Below, one piece after another: positions 45,161 to 57,328 of a stretch of DNA of 64,000 nucleotides. Each line of letters opens with the position of its first letter. Position 1 is the stretch's first letter. This stretch comes from Strix aluco (lineage: Eukaryota > Chordata > Aves > Strigiformes > Strigidae), in assembly GCF_031877795.1 (NCBI RefSeq), contig NC_133971.1, positions 85,026,446 through 85,090,445 on the forward strand, in the 5' to 3' direction. The notes beneath the pieces were generated by a model. It saw only the letters and a program-made list of their open reading frames with translations, ran no database searches and was not told where the DNA came from. A program made the translations under genes and the position numbers.

Positions 45161-48100
45161 ACTCCCCAAACAGCCGGTGAAGAGCTTCGCTTCCTCAGTG
45201 CTGGGGAGGGATGGTGGGGTTCGAGTCTCCAGCAAGGCAGGGACGTGGGAACAGACTCAGCTGGGAAGGGCTTTGGCCACGTGCCTGGGGCAGCACAAGT
45301 CTTGGTGGCTTCTGACCTGCCAGGGAGGCTGCAGGGAACACAGGAGATGCAGGAGAAGTGGGTGGACATGGGGACAGCATCACCCCAGCTCAGTCTCCTG
45401 TGTCCCAGCCCGGTCCTGCCTGCTGGGCTGTCAGTGCCATGGGGCACATGCTCCGACACACGGTCCCTGGAAATGTGTATCCCAAAGGCCGGGACTGCTT
45501 CCTCCCACAGCCTCCTCCTTCCAACCCCAACTCCCACTGCAGAGATGCTCTGCCCATTGCCCGCAGCCTGCCCCCCCTGCAGGGCTGCCAGGCCCTCCCG
45601 CCACTGCCTGCCCATGTCTGCCAGGCCAGACTCACCAGACAGCAGCCCTGACTCAGTCTGTCGTTGCAGATGGCAACTGCATGCCATGCAACTTTAATGT
45701 GTCAGGCCTGAACTATTGAGTCCTGCAGCGGGCTGCATGCGCGCAGGCAGGACCCATCATCCCTGCTCCTCTCCCCGCTCCTGCATGCCTGAGCAGGTAG
45801 CAGTGGGTGAGGGCTGGTGACAGGTCCCAGCCTTTGGGGTCTCTCTAGGTGCTGGAGGGTCCCATGGCCCTTGCTAGCCCCCTGGGGGCTGTGGGATGCG
45901 GGTGGCAGGGCAGCTGCTGGTGCCTGGGTGCAGGGACAGGTGTATAGGGAGGGATGTACAACCCTGTTCTGTCCCCACCCTGGAATTTTCTCCCTGCCTC
46001 CTCAGGAAACTCCACAGCCAGAGGCAGCAGATCCCCCCCTGCTGCCCTGGGTGGTCCTCACTCCGCTCCTTCTTGCTCTGCTGACAGGCCCCAGCGAGAT
46101 GAGGCCTTTCCACCACAGTCAATGTAAATCCTGCCATGGGTGCAGCCAGAGCTTGCTCCCTGGCCGGGTACAGCTGTCACCACGCTGCTCTGGAGATGAT
46201 GAAAGGCTGGAGAATGGTCCACTGCTCTCTTCTTCTGCAATTTGCCCTGCGCACCCTGCAGCCACTTGATGATTTTCTCATCAGAGTAGCAAGCCTCAGC
46301 CGCCCTCCCCATGCAGACCCATTCATCACCCACGGTTGGCAGCGCCACACAGATCACAGGCCTGGAGCCGCCTGCCCTGCTCTGTCCCCGGCTGTCCCTC
46401 AGCCCTGCAGACAGTGTCCCCGCCACGGTCAGCCTGGGGGGAGCAGCTCTGAGCATGCAAGGGGACCCTGTTTCTCCTGGATCAACCCACGGGGAGCCAG
46501 CCTGATCACCCCTCCTTCTTCCCCATCCCCTAGCCCTGTGTCTCACCTTCCGCGCTGCCATCCCCAGCTCTCATCCCATGTCAGGGACCCCTCAAAGCTT
46601 CAGCCCCCATCTGCAGGGTGCTGGGCGAGAGCCAGGCACCTGCAAGCAGGAGATACAGCTACAGACAGAGCAAGCCCATCCCCAGTGCATGCTCCTGCAT
46701 TGCTCCTGCCATAGGTCATCTCTCCAGGTCCCTGCTCCAGGGCAGCACCATGCCATGGCTACCTGTCCCATGCAACTGGAACAGAGCTGAGCATGACAAA
46801 ACCAGCACAGAGCAAGGGACAAGGGGCTTGGAGATGGACCTGGGGCACCAGGAACCAACATTGCCCCAGCAGCACCCTGTGCCATGACACCTGGAGGTGT
46901 GAGAAAGCAGCAGGGTGGCAGGGCATGCCTGGTTTTGCATGAGGGTATGGGTGCAGGGGCCATGGGGATGAGGGACAAATGGCTTAGCTGTACCCACAGG
47001 GACTGTGTCAAGGGACAAACAGCAGCTGCCACGGTCACATGGCTGGAGGGGAGTAACAGACAGGGAAGGGGGACACCATGACATGGGAGACAATCACCAT
47101 GCAAATCACCATGATTTTTAGTCACTGGTAATTGAGCTTCTTGGAGAGGCTGGTGGGGGAACCTGCAGGGGGGGCCGGACTTGGGTCTTTATCCCTGGCA
47201 ATTTAGAAGAGTGCTGTTGAAGAGCTGCTCTGCCGAGCGGAAAAGCCACTTGAGTCGTGCTTGACTTCATCAAGGGAACTGCATAGAAATCAGGGAGCTT
47301 GCTAAAAGAAATTAATAGAGCAGCCAGGAGGGCAGAGCGCCTGCAGACAGCATGAGAATTGCTCAGAGCAGCATGCTGGAGACTTCCAGTAAATGAACGT
47401 GTCCTTTAACGAGATTTGCAGGGCAAGCGTGGCTGAGGAGCAGAGTGGAGTGGGCGAATGGGTGGGAAAGGTCATTCCTCAAGGAGGGGAGCTGTGTCAA
47501 AATGAAGAGCATGGGGAAGGGGATGCAGTTACATGGGAAACCAGAGCAAAACAACCCCTAAAAAGGTTTTGAGGAAGATCTTTGGCAGCAGTGTAAAATT
47601 GCAAATAATTTTCCAATGCCAGCTTTAAGGTGTTGCTGTGAAAATGAGACTTTGGGGGTGTCCAAGGGTGCACCAGAGTGCTGCAACCTGAACCTACTTC
47701 CTTCAGATGAACCTTGGAGTAGGACCTCTGTGTCCTGCAAGCCTTTTCCTTTTGTGTTAGGATAAGAATGTCAAGCGTTTCTAGCCCCGGAGCAGACATT
47801 CAGGGCCCCTATATCAACACAGAAGGATGCTGCTGAAGGAGCAGCCTCGGCGCGTCGCAGCCAGCAAGCAGGGGAAGGATCTCCTGCGGGCTGTGATTGT
47901 GAGAACAAAGTCTACAAGTACAAAGCGCAGCTGCGCTTGCTGTCAAGTGGTAGGAAATTAAGGCAGATACTCTCGTGAGAAATCAGCCTCGCACCAACAA
48001 AAATCAAACTGTTACACCAAATGCAATCCTGGATAAATTTATCTTAAGAAGCAAGCCTGCAGAGGAAGATAAAACCATGTTAGCGGAGGCTGAGAACATT

Positions 48101-51100
48101 TTCCATGGGATGCAAAGCCACCATTCCCTTTATGGCTTGCATATTAAAGTTTTCTCATAAAAAACATTTCCCCCTACTCAAATACCACCACTAAAATTTC
48201 CCTTGAGAGAACCAACTGCTAAGCAATATGTTGTTATGTATGAACAGTGCTCTCCATGGAAGCTGTATTAAAGAAATCACATTCAATCTTCCTGTTGGAG
48301 TGCGAGTGGTGCCTACACCAAGGGGAATAGTACAGTTTATTCTTACTTTACATAAAGATGCTTCGCCACCTCCAGGGCTAAAACCTGGGGCTCCACATTT
48401 TGAGGAGGAGTATTTTGGCTAAAATTAAATAGACTTGGAACAAGTGCAAACCAGAGGCTCCCAGCTCAGCAGGAGGGGAGGTAAGTCCCAGTGGGCGCTG
48501 GGCACCGCGTCCTCCCAAGCAGCTTTGCCCCAGCACTCGCCTGAAGTCAGCAAATCTACTGCCAGCACAGCTACAAATCCCAGACGAGCCCATGAGGATT
48601 GTTGTTCTAATTAACTAATGAAGGCGTCTCCTGCGGGGAAGATGGACAATCTGAGATGGAGGCTTCCTCCCTGTTTTGGAGGGGACCTGGAGCAACACCC
48701 AACTCCTCTCAAGGGACCCCATAAGTGTTACTACACCCCGAGGATCAGGATGCAGTCCCCACTGCCGGAGGTCCCAAGTGCTCCCAGAGGCTGAGCATCT
48801 CCCTGCACCCTGCCTTCAACCAAAATTCAGTATCTCAGACGCCAGGTGTGCTCCGGTTCCAGGCTGCCTTCGAAAACCCACCCGACCCTGTCCTCTGCCC
48901 AGTGGGTCTGAAGGCAGCTTGGCTGTTCTCATCCCTCAGTCTTCACTTCTGTCTCATCCTGTCTGCTGCAACATTGTTCAGGCTAATCATATGAGACAAA
49001 ATAATGTCTGATGAGGGTGAAGTCTGTGCAGGATCTCCCTGAGCCATAGCCAGGCACAGCACAAGGAGGATTCACTTCAAAGTGGGGAGCCACTTCATTA
49101 AAAAAGTGAACTACAGCTCTTGACATCAAGATAAACATCCTGATACACTTCAAAGCAGCTTCCTCTCTTTGTCCTTAGACACCCTCTCCTGCTTCACTCA
49201 TTTTAGAGTTAGAGTTCTCCCTAACCCATCCCATGCTGTATCCCAGCCGGCTGGTTGTTTGCGGGTGCAGATGCCTGGTGCTGCTTTGCAGCATGTGAGA
49301 CTTTCAGGGCATGACGATGAACCCAAATACTCTGTCATTGTCTTCTGGCCCACCTATGAAGAGTTAAGAATTGCTGGTGAAAATTACTCCATTTCATTGA
49401 AAAGCATCATGGTTTTAAAAGAAAGTACAATAGAGAAGTGCCTAAGGACCGACTGGGGTGCCTCCATGCCCGGAGGTGTCCATCCCTCTGGGCACCCCAC
49501 TGGCAGAGGCTGCAGCCCCATCTCTGGCAGCAGGCTGGGCATTCAGCAGCCTGGGAGAAAGCACCGAGTTGCAAATGCCGACCACGTGCACAGGGAGAGG
49601 CATGAGGAGGCAGGAGCGGTGTGTGCATGGGGCGCTGGCGGGAGTCATGCTGCACCCTGATTTACCCCATGGTAAACCTCTCCTTCAGCATTTCGAGTTG
49701 ATGAGAAGGATTTTGCAAAAGCTTGAGAACCAGGGGACTGTTCCTAATGCCAACACCCAGTCTTTTGCCGCAGCTGGGGGCTTTAGCAGGGTGGCCATCA
49801 GAACTGGGCTGCGGGGTGAGCTGTGGCCAGGGGGTCTGTGTGCCCCTCACCAGGTCACCCCAGGGCTTGGGGCACCCTTTTGGGGCAGGAAAAGGGAGAG
49901 GAGGGGCTGGTGCAGTGGGGAAACTGCAGGACTGAGCGGCGGGAGCAGGCAACCACAGGACACAGCCCAAAGCTGCTCGCACGGGGCAGTCATGTGGGTC
50001 ACACTATCACCACCTCTGCTTCGTGGAACTACAGGGACAAAGGGGTCACTGCCTGTTCTGCTGGCAGGTAAATTGCTCCTGAATTACTTCAATTCCTTCA
50101 GACATTACATACAGGCTCTGTGCTGGAGCAGGTCGTGCAAGGAGAAGATCAGGAGAGTGGTGCTGCTTTGACTTGTTCCAGAGCAGGATAAATCCAGGGA
50201 GAAATCCTCCCCCAGGCCCCCACTACCACAGGGGTCTGCTCTAGCCACCCTGAGGTCGCATGGCTGATGGGGTGCAGGGGTGCTGTTCGCTATGTTGCAG
50301 CTGCCCTGTTTCAAGCTGTTATCTGGGATGGAGGGGGAAGGGGCTGTATGTCCTGGCTGCCCAGAGCTGGACCGCCACAGCCCCCGGGCCACCAGACGGC
50401 AGCACTGAAATCCTGCGGAGATCTGCTGCTGCTTTCACCTCCCATTTCCAGCCTGGAGAAGGCCTCGCATGCCCCAAATTGAGCCTGCCTTCCTCTCCCC
50501 AGGCTTGCCCTGTGCTCTCCAGGCTGTCACCCCAGCCCTGCAACCCTGGGCACATTGCCTGTGTCTGGAGTGGGATGGATCTCACCAGGCACAGGGCTTG
50601 TTTCAGGTGGACACCCCCAGGAACAGGCGATGGCTTTGGCTATGTCAGACCCTTCCCCACCTGCATCCCCTCGGTGCCAGCCCCGGTTCTACTTGCTGAA
50701 ACCACCCGGTGCCCGCATCCCAGGGCTGGGGGCTCGCTGGGAAGGGGCTGGGGGCCAGCCCTGCCCCACTGCCCCTCTGGTACACCCCTGTGCCCAAGCT
50801 GGGGGGGGGCAGGGGGCACCCCAAGACGTGCTGCACGGGCAGGGAAGAGAGCAGAGGGTGCCCCTGGCAGGACACCCCCAGGCCAGCCCAGCAGCCCACT
50901 CCACGCACCCCTGCACCGGGCAGGGCGGTGAAGCAGATCCCGGGGAGGCGGGGGAGTCACCCCCTTTGCACGGAGGAGGCGGCCCTCTATTGGGGGGCAG
51001 TCCGAGGGGGTGGCCATGCCCCAACGCGGGGGCCGGGTACCAACCCCGCTGCAGCAGCAGCCCCGGGACCGCACCTGGGGGGGGGGGGGGGGAAATCCCC

Positions 51101-51149
51101 CGCCCGTGACGTCACGAGGGCGACGCCGCGCCCTCGCCCCGCCCCTCCT

Positions 51150-51360
51150 CGCCGTCTGATTGGCCACCCCGTCCCTCCCCGCCGTCTGATTGGCCGCCAC
51201 GCCCCTGCTCCGCCGTCTGATTGGCCGCCACGCCCCTGCTCCGCCGCAGCCCCTGCGATTGGGTAGAGAGCCGCTCCCCGGCCCCGCCCCTGACGGCCAG
51301 GCGGGCCTTGACCTGACCCCGCCTCTGCCTCTCCTCTGTGGTCTCCTATTGGCTGCGGAG
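51150..51360 (+). promoter_or_regulatory. Tandem CCAAT-box (NF-Y) promoter-like array
   Basis: Five ATTGG cores, at 51158-51163, 51188-51193, 51219-51224 and 51257-51262 (GATTGG) and 51347-51352 (TATTGG). The first three sit in near-perfect ~30 bp repeats (CCGTCTGATTGGCCGCCACG), with GC boxes between them and a TGACGTCA site just upstream (about 51108-51115). NF-Y sites spaced about three helical turns apart are typical of strong TATA-less promoters. The downstream transcript was not identified; the galactosyltransferase-like pseudogene begins ~0.8 kb to the right. Confidence 0.6.
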
Positions 51361-52130
51361 CTGTCACTCTAGCCCGGTCCGGCTCAGCGCCCCGCGGCCT
51401 GCGATGGCAGCGCACTCCCCCGCCACCCTGCACCCCCACTGCCACCCTGCTGCACCCCTGCCGCCGCCCTGCACCCCCACCGCAGCCCCTTGCACACTGG
51501 CTCTAGCCCTCCCCATTTCCTGGTACTCCACACCGCTGTCTCCCCACTGCACATCCAATGCCACCCCATGCACCCCTGATCTGCAACCCCCGGAGCACCC
51601 TACTGCAGCCCCTGATGTAACCCCACCCTCCTCTGCAGCCAGCCCCCTCCTGGGGCACCCCCTCGCGGCACTTCACCTACTGCCAGGGACCTGCCCCCTT
51701 TCTGTTTGGGGTAACAGCCTGCCCCGCTGCCCCAGCACCCCCAAAACTCGGGGAATGGGTGCCATGGTGTCCTAGGGCTGGAAGGAGGAGGCTGCAGCCT
51801 CTGGCGGGGAGCACAGCAGGATGGCAGGGAGGAAGGCAGGGTGGCGGGGAGCTCAGTGGGATGACGGGGAGCATGGAAGGGTAGTGGGGAGCATGGGCAA
51901 CGGCTGCCCAAAGGTGCCCCCCCATTGCAACCTCACTGGTTGCAAGCAGCAGCGCTCAGGAAGGGAGATCCCACCCTTCTCCTGCCTTTGCCCACCCAGA
52001 CTGGTCCCTGAGGGGGAAAGCCAGGGCAGAGCTGTTTGCAGGCAGCGGCCTCACGGCCGTAAAGCTTGAGGCCAGAGCTGCTGGCCAGCAGCCAGCCGCT
52101 TTCTGCTCCCTGCTCGGGAGCACAGAGGAT
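51361..52130 (+). other. Region downstream of the CCAAT array; no supported gene
   Basis: Pro/His/Thr-rich open reading stretches (for example 51404-51775) come from a C-rich composition (CACCCC repeats) and match no family I know. A first exon or 5' UTR driven by the array is possible. Confidence 0.4.
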
Positions 52131-52135
52131 GGTTT

Positions 52136-53150
52136 GTGTGTGGCCGTGGGAGCACCATGCCCACCGGGGCTGGCCCTGCTCCCGGCAGCCCCCACGGCCC
52201 CAGCTCCCTGCCTGCTGCCCCACGGGGCCGGTGTGCCTCCACAGCATGGCCCTTCTCTCTGCGCCAGGGTGCCCAACTGGCGTGGGACGAGGGACGGTGC
52301 CGTGAGAGGTCACGGGCTTTCCCAGCACTGCTCACCCACGCTTCTCCCCCGCCAGAGGCCAGCTGCGCTGTGACATTGCTGCTCGCTGGTGCTGTAGCCT
52401 GGCCACCTCGCTGGTGGTCCCCGTTGGCCATGCCCCTGGCCACTCTCCATGGCTTGGCCACACATGGGATGTTCCAGCTGGCTGGCATGTGCATCTGGAG
52501 GATGTGGGGTGCCTTGGCAAGCCCCTGGCAGACAGTGTTTCTGGTGGGGCAGACATCTGAGGCAGCAGTGGGCCAGGGTGTGCAGCGGGAAGGGCAGGAA
52601 TTCAGGCACATCTTGCTGGGGAGCTGCAGGGACATGTACTGCAATCTCACCCTGAAGGTCATGCACAGGATCTGAGCAGTGCCGGCCCCATGACATCCTC
52701 AAGATGGATGACAACAGTTCAACATGAACTGCTTGCCCACCTTCCTGGCTAGGGTTGACCTGGCGTGGACTGCCCTCTATGTGGGGTCCCTCTCCTCTGG
52801 GGAGAAGTGGCAGGTCACCTGCCAGCCCTCCAGCAAGTGGCACATGGCAAGGCAGGACTACTGTCCTGACATCTACCTACCCTACGCCAGCAGCAGTGGC
52901 TACATCCTCTCCCTGGATGTGGCCAAGAGATTCTGGAGACAGCTGGCACATCCACCCCATCTCCATGGAGGACGTGGGCATCCTGGTGGAGGTGGTGGGG
53001 GTCCGGGCAAGAGCCAGTGACCGCCTTGCCAAGCACAACATGCCATGACGTGTCTGCAGCTACTGCTACCTGATGGTGATCCATGTCCTGAGGCCTGGGA
53101 GCAGGAGGGGGCTCACCACAGGATGCTTCAAGTTCGCAGCACCAGCTGAG
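52136..53150 (+). pseudogene. Beta-1,3-galactosyltransferase (GT31)-like pseudogene
   Basis: GT31 enzymes transfer Gal/GlcNAc in the Golgi and are commonly single-exon. Successive blocks in family order: WGALASPWQTVFLVGQ (about 52506-52550), EGQEFRHILLGSCRDMYCNL followed by TLK (about 52590-52650), DILKMDDN at about 52692-52715 (the DxD metal site, here DDN), MNCLPTF (52724), KWHMARQDYCPDIYLPYASS followed by SGYILS (about 52830-52915), and MEDVGI (about 52965-52980, the EDV motif). They lie in different frames with stops between: at least three frame changes and several stops. The frame changes fall after about 52672, around 52716-52724 and near 52952. No poly-A tail or target duplication was seen, so it looks like an in-place decayed gene rather than a retrocopy. 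Sequencing error could account for part, but not all, of the damage. Confidence 0.75.
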
Positions 53151-53597
53151 ACAGGCCCAGCTTGCCCGCTGGAAGTGACCAGCCAAGGACCTGGTGACCA
53201 AGGCACCACGGCTGCATCACATGCTGCCTCCCCAGCTCCAGTGCTGCCCCGCATCGCCCACTCCAGCCCCTTCCTTTGCAGAAGGATGCAGCCTGTGCTT
53301 TGTCTGGGCTCCCTGCCTTCCTCAGCCCCACCAGCATCCCTGCTCCCCTGCACGGCCTGGCAGCACCTTCTCCAGGCTGGGGTCCTGCCTGCCCCAGGAG
53401 CGGCTGGAAGCTGTTGGGGAGCGGGCAGGGACAGAGAAGCACATCTGCCCCACGGCGTGTGGCCTGGGAGTTTCTCGGGAGGCTGTAAATAGCTGAGTTC
53501 CCCTTCTGCTCATCTCGAAAGTGAGAAGGGGAACATCCCCCGGAGAGGGGGAAGGAATCGGTCGATTGCCATTGCTGGTACAAAAGCTATTTTTAAT

Positions 53598-53603
53598 TTT
53601 ATT
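53598..53603 (-). terminator. Polyadenylation signal of the Myb/SANT-like gene
   Basis: AATAAA on the minus strand (TTTATT on plus), about 110 bp beyond the stop at 53713. Gives a short 3' UTR. Confidence 0.65.
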
Positions 53604-53712
53604 AAAATGTCTCTCTTCTATAAACTTCCAAAATATCTGGGCCTCTGCTATAAAGATTTGTGCCGTGACTGCGTAGCGATGCCGTTGCCTCAGGGGCCAG
53701 GGATGGTGGCAC

Positions 53713-56449
53713 TCACGGAGGGGTGCAGCCGGCGGCAGGGGACACCTGAGGCTCCTCTTTGTGATCCGGGGAGGTGTGGGGACTGTCCGGGGAGCAGGGT
53801 ACCCCAGGACCACCCTCAAAAAGAGGCATGTGGGGGATGTAGTTGCCGAGGGGGCCAGGGTGGGTCTGTGGCCGGAGCAGGAGCTGGTGCAGGGTCTCGC
53901 CCACCTGCACCAGGCTGTGGGAGAGGAGATGGAGGTGGGAGATGGTGTCGCTGGCCAGGCTCTCCAGCAGTGCCTGCTGCTGCCGCGATGTCTGCAGGAT
54001 CTGCACCAGCAGCTGCTGGACGCTCTGGAGCAAGCCTGCCACGCCAGAGCCTGCAGTGAGAGGGGGGTCAGTGGCAGCAAACCCTCACCACGTTTCCAAG
54101 GGCCCACTGTGAGGCTGTCGGGATGCTGCAGGGAGGACCCACCGTGCAGGCTCGTGTCTGACGCCTCTTCACCTGCTGCTGGCTGCTCGCTCATGGCAGC
54201 CGTCCCGGGGGAGCCTGGGCCTGTGGCGGCCACTGACAGCACTTGGTTTCCTCTTCCCATCCCTGGGGACGACTCACCAGGAAAACCTGTCATGACGGTT
54301 TGGCATGGAGGAAGCAACCATAGTGTTGTAGCCACGCAAGCCTTGTGCTCAGACTGAACTCACCGCAGAGCTCCGGGAGGCCACTGCCTGTGGGAGGCTC
54401 TGCCCTCCGTCCCCACGGGCCGACAGATCAGAGCTGTCTCCTGGAGCAGGGGGACTTGCTCAAAGCCAGAGACTTACCAGCTTTTTGTTCGGCTCTTTCG
54501 TGCTTCAGGGCAGTATGAGAGCCTGGAGAGAGAGCACACACAGTCCATGAGCTGCAGCTACCTCCTGCCCCAGGGTGCATGAGCACAGTGGCCTGGGTAT
54601 GCTACTCACCCAGGAGGGGAAGGGACGGGAAGCAGCGACTGGCGTCTGCAATGAGAACCATATCAGACCCTGCTTGCAGGGCCAAGGGGGTTTACTGGGC
54701 TGAGTGGGACAAGGAAAGCCTTACGTGGCACAGCGGGGGGAGCGGGCAGCACTCCAGCGACGTGGTCCCCACTGGCTGCTGGGAGAGAGCAGAGAGGAGA
54801 GATGCGCTGTCTGACAGGACCTGCCAGGGGATCACCACCAGCCTGGGGTCTGCCCAGCTTGCCCCGGCCAGCCCCGCAGCCCGACATGCCCTAGCCACAG
54901 CTCCACAGCACCCTGCAGGGCCCCAAAGCGTTTCACAAGCTAGATACAAAAGCAGGAGTCACTCACCCACCACTGCAATGCAGCCACCTCTGGGCTGGAA
55001 GGCAGCAGCGGCGTAGCAGCACGCAGCAGCGCTACACAACAGATTAGGACTGGAAGTGAAGGAGAATCCCACATCCACTTGAAACTGCAGGGGGAATTTA
55101 GGGAGACAGAAGGTAATTACCCAGTGTGGGATGCTGGCTGGGGCGCCCATGCAAATCAGACCCAGGGACGGTATCCTGCACCACCTCCGTGCCAAACCCC
55201 CGGGAGTGAGCACAGTGAGGGGGGCACAAGGATCTGCCCCTGGGTGGGCTGCGGGGCTGGGGAGCTGCGGGCACCTCTGGCCCTCACACCCAGTCCTAAC
55301 TCATCCAAAGCCTTATGGTGTTACTGGGGAAGGGGGGACCAGGACCTGCTGAAGGAAGGGGAGTCACATGCCCTGCAGTGCCGCACAGCCACGAGAGACC
55401 CCTGGGCCAGATCAGAGCCACCGTCCCTTAGAGACCTTGAGCCCTGCAACCTGCCATGGGGCAGCCAGCAGCCTCACCATGCCCTCAGGGTGGGTCGGAG
55501 CTGGGGAACCCCTCCTGACCTGTCCCAGCCATCCCCATCCCCTCATGCTTGGGCTGGTTTGGAGCCAAAGCCTCTGGAGAGAGAAGTCCCAACACCCCCA
55601 CTGGTGAGAATCCCTGCTGAGGTGCTCGTGATGGCCCCCCCGACCCTCTAAGCTCCCCGTTCCCATCATGCTGGCATGGGCTTGGGCTGGAGCCGTGGCC
55701 GTGCAGCCCGGTGCAGCAGGGCAGACCGGTACTTACAGCTCTCTGGCTCGTCCTTTGCACGCTGCAGCAGCGGGGACAGCAGTGCGCCCGGGGCATCCTC
55801 GCCAATGTCATGCTCTGCAGAAGGAGGGTGAGGGAGGGCAGAAAAGAGCTTCAGTAACTGGGAGATGAGGGGTTCCTGCCATCCCACAGCCAGGACAAGC
55901 CCCGCTCTGCCTGCCTGAGCCCATGGGTACCTGGTGGCTCTGGTGAGGATGGAGAGCGGGTGGCAAGGGCTGACCTGCGTCTCCTGGGGGGCAGCTTCAC
56001 CAGGTCTAGAGGAAGAGAAAGAGATCATCAACAGACTCGGGGTGGCCATGCAGCGCCAGTGCTCTCCCAGCATCCCATATCCAGCCACGTCCTGCCCGTC
56101 CCCGGCACGCACCTGGCATCCTCCGCTCGCCAAAGACGGGGCGCCCGGCCGCCTTCCAGATGCTCTTCATGGCTCGGTAGTGCGGGGGCAGGCGGGGCGA
56201 GTGGTGTCCCGCTCTCCGGCGCGTCTCCCGCTCCGAGTGGAAAGCCTGCTTGAGCGCCTTCCACTTGGAGCGGCACTGGGCCACGCTGCGCCCGTAGCCG
56301 GCCGCTGCCAGCCCCTGGGAGATCTCCCGCCACAGCGCCTCGTTGGGTCGCGACGTGGAGGCCATGAGCAGGGCGGCCTCCCCTGAGCCCCCCACCAGGG
56401 CCAGCAGGCTGCTGACCTCCGCCTGCGTCCAGGCTCGCCCGCGGGGCAT
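53713..56449 (-). CDS. Myb/SANT-like (trihelix-type) DNA-binding protein, 8 predicted exons
   Basis: Exon 1 56449-56113 encodes MPRGRAWTQAEVSSLLALVG, ALWREISQGLAAAGYGRSVA and QCRSKWKALKQAFHSE: the Trp-spaced helices of the Myb/SANT-like domain found in host genes such as MSANTD and ZSCAN29-type proteins. Later exons, chosen by splice sites and phase: 56005-55931, 55814-55737, 54775-54725, 54645-54610, 54522-54478, 54286-54143, 54050-53713. The sum is 1104 nt, 367 aa plus stop, with no frame conflict. All internal exons start and end in phase 1. The last exon has a Leu/Gln-rich helical segment (LLQSVQQLLVQILQTSRQQQ), a probable oligomerisation coiled coil, then a Pro-rich tail ending CTPP. Likely a nuclear DNA-binding protein; targets unknown. 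Exon 1 and the last exon are firm; the small middle exons are inferred and some may be alternative. Confidence 0.7.
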
Positions 56450-56900
56450 GCTGCCGGGGGCGAGGGCGGGTGCCGGGGGAAAGCTCGGCCCCGGGCCGGT
56501 GGCGAGGCCGGGATGGGCAGGGCTCAGCTCCGGGGCTCGGCCGTGCGCTCCCGAGGGCGCACCGGCAGTCTGCCGCGCCGGGAGCTGCACCGGGAGCCGC
56601 ACCGGGAGCCGCGCCGGGGGCCGGCACCGGGAGCTGCACCGGGAGCCGCGGGGATCCGCACCGGGAGCTGCACCGGGAGCCGCGGGGATCCGCACCGGGA
56701 ACTGCACCGGGCGCCGCACCGAGCGTCCCTGCGCCGCACCGGGCGCCGCGCCGGGAGCTGCCGGGAGTCTCCGGGAGCCGCAGCGAGCATGTGCAGCCCC
56801 GGGAGGAGCTGCTGGGAAACGTAGTCCTGGCCGCGCCGTGCCCCCCCCCCCCCGACTCCATCACCCGCCAGCCCGGCGGAGGGGTCGTTGTCTGCCCACA
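56450..56900 (-). promoter_or_regulatory. CpG-rich 5' region of the Myb/SANT-like gene
   Basis: GC-dense sequence upstream of the ATG at 56449, containing the minisatellite described separately. A GGAAACGTAGT-type motif near 56815 and a CTCCCGGGG run lie near the likely start. No TATA box. Confidence 0.45.
56570..56740 (+). repeat. Minisatellite of (C)CGGGAGCTGCAC / CGGGAGCCGC units
   Basis: About a dozen 12-13 bp units, partly arranged as a ~36 bp higher unit (GGGATCCGCACCGGGAGCTG then CACCGGGAGCCGC, repeated). It lies in the promoter/5' UTR of the minus-strand gene. Long open frames across it are Gly/Ala/Pro/Arg artefacts. Confidence 0.75.
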
Positions 56901-57328
56901 GGCATCCCCACCCTGCCTGCCCTGCCCGCCCTGCCCGCCCTGCCCGGCTGTAGGGGCAGGGGTGCGCGGTGCGGCAGGGAACCCGGGGCAGGACCACCCC
57001 TGGGGGTGTGGGGGTCTCTGCCCCCCACCACAGATGGGTTGCCCATCACGCTAGCCCTCAAGGCTCGGGGAGGGGAAGGAGCCCCCAGCCCCCGCTTTCC
57101 AGGGTTGAGATGCAGCTGCAGCCCCATGCAAAAAAGTCGGCAGAAACCACATCTGAGCCAACACCCTGTGGCCTTGCTGCTCTGAGAGCGCCGAGACCGG
57201 GGATGCACACAGGGCCCTGTGTCCGGCTCCCCAAGGACGCACAGGTCCCCTGCACAGTCCCTAGGACAGATTTGCTGAGCACTGAGGGGTCAGGGCAGGG
57301 AAAGCAGCCTCGGCACATCTGCCCAGCC

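Larger units (their letters stand above)
42197..50900. other. Intergenic region 3' of TMEM8B
   Basis: The first part is presumably TMEM8B 3' UTR; the first clear polyadenylation-type hexamer I see is ATTAAA near 43508. No exon set with family resemblance was found. Several AT-rich islands in GC-rich sequence (about 43440-43530, 43850-43990, 44400-44460, 47200-48450, 48590-49110) look more conserved in style than neutral DNA and may be regulatory. No transposon was recognised here, unlike the left third. Confidence 0.5.

Noticed and set aside
42200-50900. Additional coding genes between TMEM8B and the CCAAT array
   Set aside because: Open stretches of 60-190 codons occur on both strands, but none shows family motifs, matched splice sites or consistent phases.
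51404-51775. Possible small protein after the CCAAT array
   Set aside because: Its sequence is Pro/Thr/His low complexity from CACCCC repeats, with no family signal or splice support.
56343-57185. Plus-strand open frames over the Myb/SANT-like promoter
   Set aside because: They run through a CGGGAGCTGCAC minisatellite and give only Gly/Ala/Pro/Arg repeats antisense to a real exon.
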